From: Akebia trifoliata
Lineage: Eukaryota > Streptophyta > Magnoliopsida > Ranunculales > Lardizabalaceae
Length of the DNA stretch: 64,000 bases
Direction: 5' to 3'
Assembly (NCBI GenBank): GCA_017979445.1
Contig: CM030709.1
Coordinates: 5,188,001-5,252,000 of the forward strand
Below the pieces are notes generated by a model that saw nothing but the letters and a program-made list of their open reading frames with translations, was not told where the DNA came from and ran no database searches. Shown here piece by piece: positions 63,486 through 64,000 of the stretch. The stretch's first letter is position 1. Every line of letters starts with the position of its first letter. The position numbers and the translations under genes were made by a program.

Positions 63486-64000
63486 TGTTAACCAACCAAC
63501 TACTCCAAAAGACCAATCTGTTGGAGAGGGGAAGAACTATGAATATACGAGGGTCACAGGGCTTAACTGGGGTATGATGCACCTGAGATTGGAGCAAGGA
63601 AAATATACACTTAACACTACCCTCACCTATAAGGGTGAAAAGAATCGGACCCATGACCTATACGAACGTAGCACTCTAATACCATGTTAACCAACCAACT
63701 ACTCCAAAAGACCAATCTGTTGGAGAGGGGAAGAACTATGAATATACGAGGGTCACGGGGCTTAACTGGGGTATGATGCACCTGAGATTGGAGCAAGGAA
63801 AATATACACTTAACACTACCCTCACCTATAAGGGTGAAAAGAATCGGACCCATGACCTATACGAACGTAGCACTCTAATACCATGTTAACCAACCAACTA
63901 CAAAGACTGATCTGTTTGAGAGGGGAAAAACTATAAATATAAAAGGCTCACGAGGCTTAACTAGGGTATGACACACCCACGAGTGGAGGAAAATATACTC
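63486..64000 (-). mobile_element. Tandem TRIM retrotransposon array in PDX2 intron 4, 199-bp period
   Basis: On the minus strand the order is LTR, primer site, short interior, purine tract, LTR. LTR copies are 63486-63616, 63685-63815 and 63884 onward (cut by the window end), each 131 bp and bounded by TGTTAA...TTAACA. After each LTR comes TGGTATTAGAGTGC, close to the initiator-Met tRNA primer site TGGTATCAGAGC (10 of the first 12 bases). Before each LTR is the purine-rich AGGTGAGGGTAG. The interiors are 68 bp. The first two LTRs differ by about one base; the third is clearly more diverged. There is no coding capacity, as expected for TRIM elements. Confidence 0.8.

Noticed and set aside
63487..63893. 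Plain minisatellite interpretation of the 199-bp repeat
   Set aside because: Unit borders coincide with TGTTAA/TTAACA ends, a primer-binding-like site and a purine tract, which a TRIM array explains better.

Overview
The window is nuclear DNA of a flowering plant. Its genes have many phase-consistent GT-AG introns, it holds a plastid-type chorismate synthase, a plant PDX2, a MIR160 hairpin and a plant F-box/kelch gene, and the space between genes is AT-rich and crowded with small transposable elements. The species cannot be named from the sequence; a non-grass angiosperm fits best.

There are six genes that I can support. (1) 1-620 (+): the last two exons of a patatin-like lipid acyl hydrolase of the pPLA-III type. 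(2) 10877-16634 (-): chorismate synthase, 13 exons, with an apparent one-base deletion in exon 8. (3) 22331-25264 (+): a six-exon cytoplasmic receptor-like kinase of the CRPK1 type. (4) 28272-28380 (-): a MIR160 precursor with both miR160 and miR160* readable. (5) 51194-52399 (-): an intronless-CDS F-box/kelch protein. (6) from 61449 (+): the first four exons of PDX2, the glutaminase subunit of pyridoxal 5'-phosphate synthase; the rest lies beyond the window. They do not form a pathway or operon. Chorismate synthase (shikimate pathway) and PDX2 (vitamin B6) are metabolic; the kinase, F-box protein and microRNA are regulatory.

The remainder, more than three quarters of the window, is repeats. 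At 0.6-10.8 kb there are foldback elements, including a 680-bp imperfect palindrome at 3.6-4.3 kb. At 17-21 kb there is a hAT-like element with a perfect 8-bp target duplication, and a SINE nested in another repeat. At 35.6-40.2 and 45.5-47.0 kb lie two copies of one segment. The first copy carries a hAT-like element which itself carries a 1.9-kb solo LTR, and the second copy preserves the empty site. Between these copies are two related 1.1-1.2 kb Harbinger-like elements with separate target duplications. At 57.7-58.7 kb there is a three-copy tandem repeat interrupted by a MITE, and at 60.06-60.66 kb a tandemly amplified MITE end whose partner end abuts the PDX2 promoter. The PDX2 intron holds a hAT-like element and a tandem TRIM retrotransposon array with a 199-bp period.

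The most useful observations are the chorismate synthase frameshift, the TRIM array, the nested hAT/solo-LTR structure with its empty site, the Harbinger pair and the MIR160 locus. No previously undescribed biological system was found.
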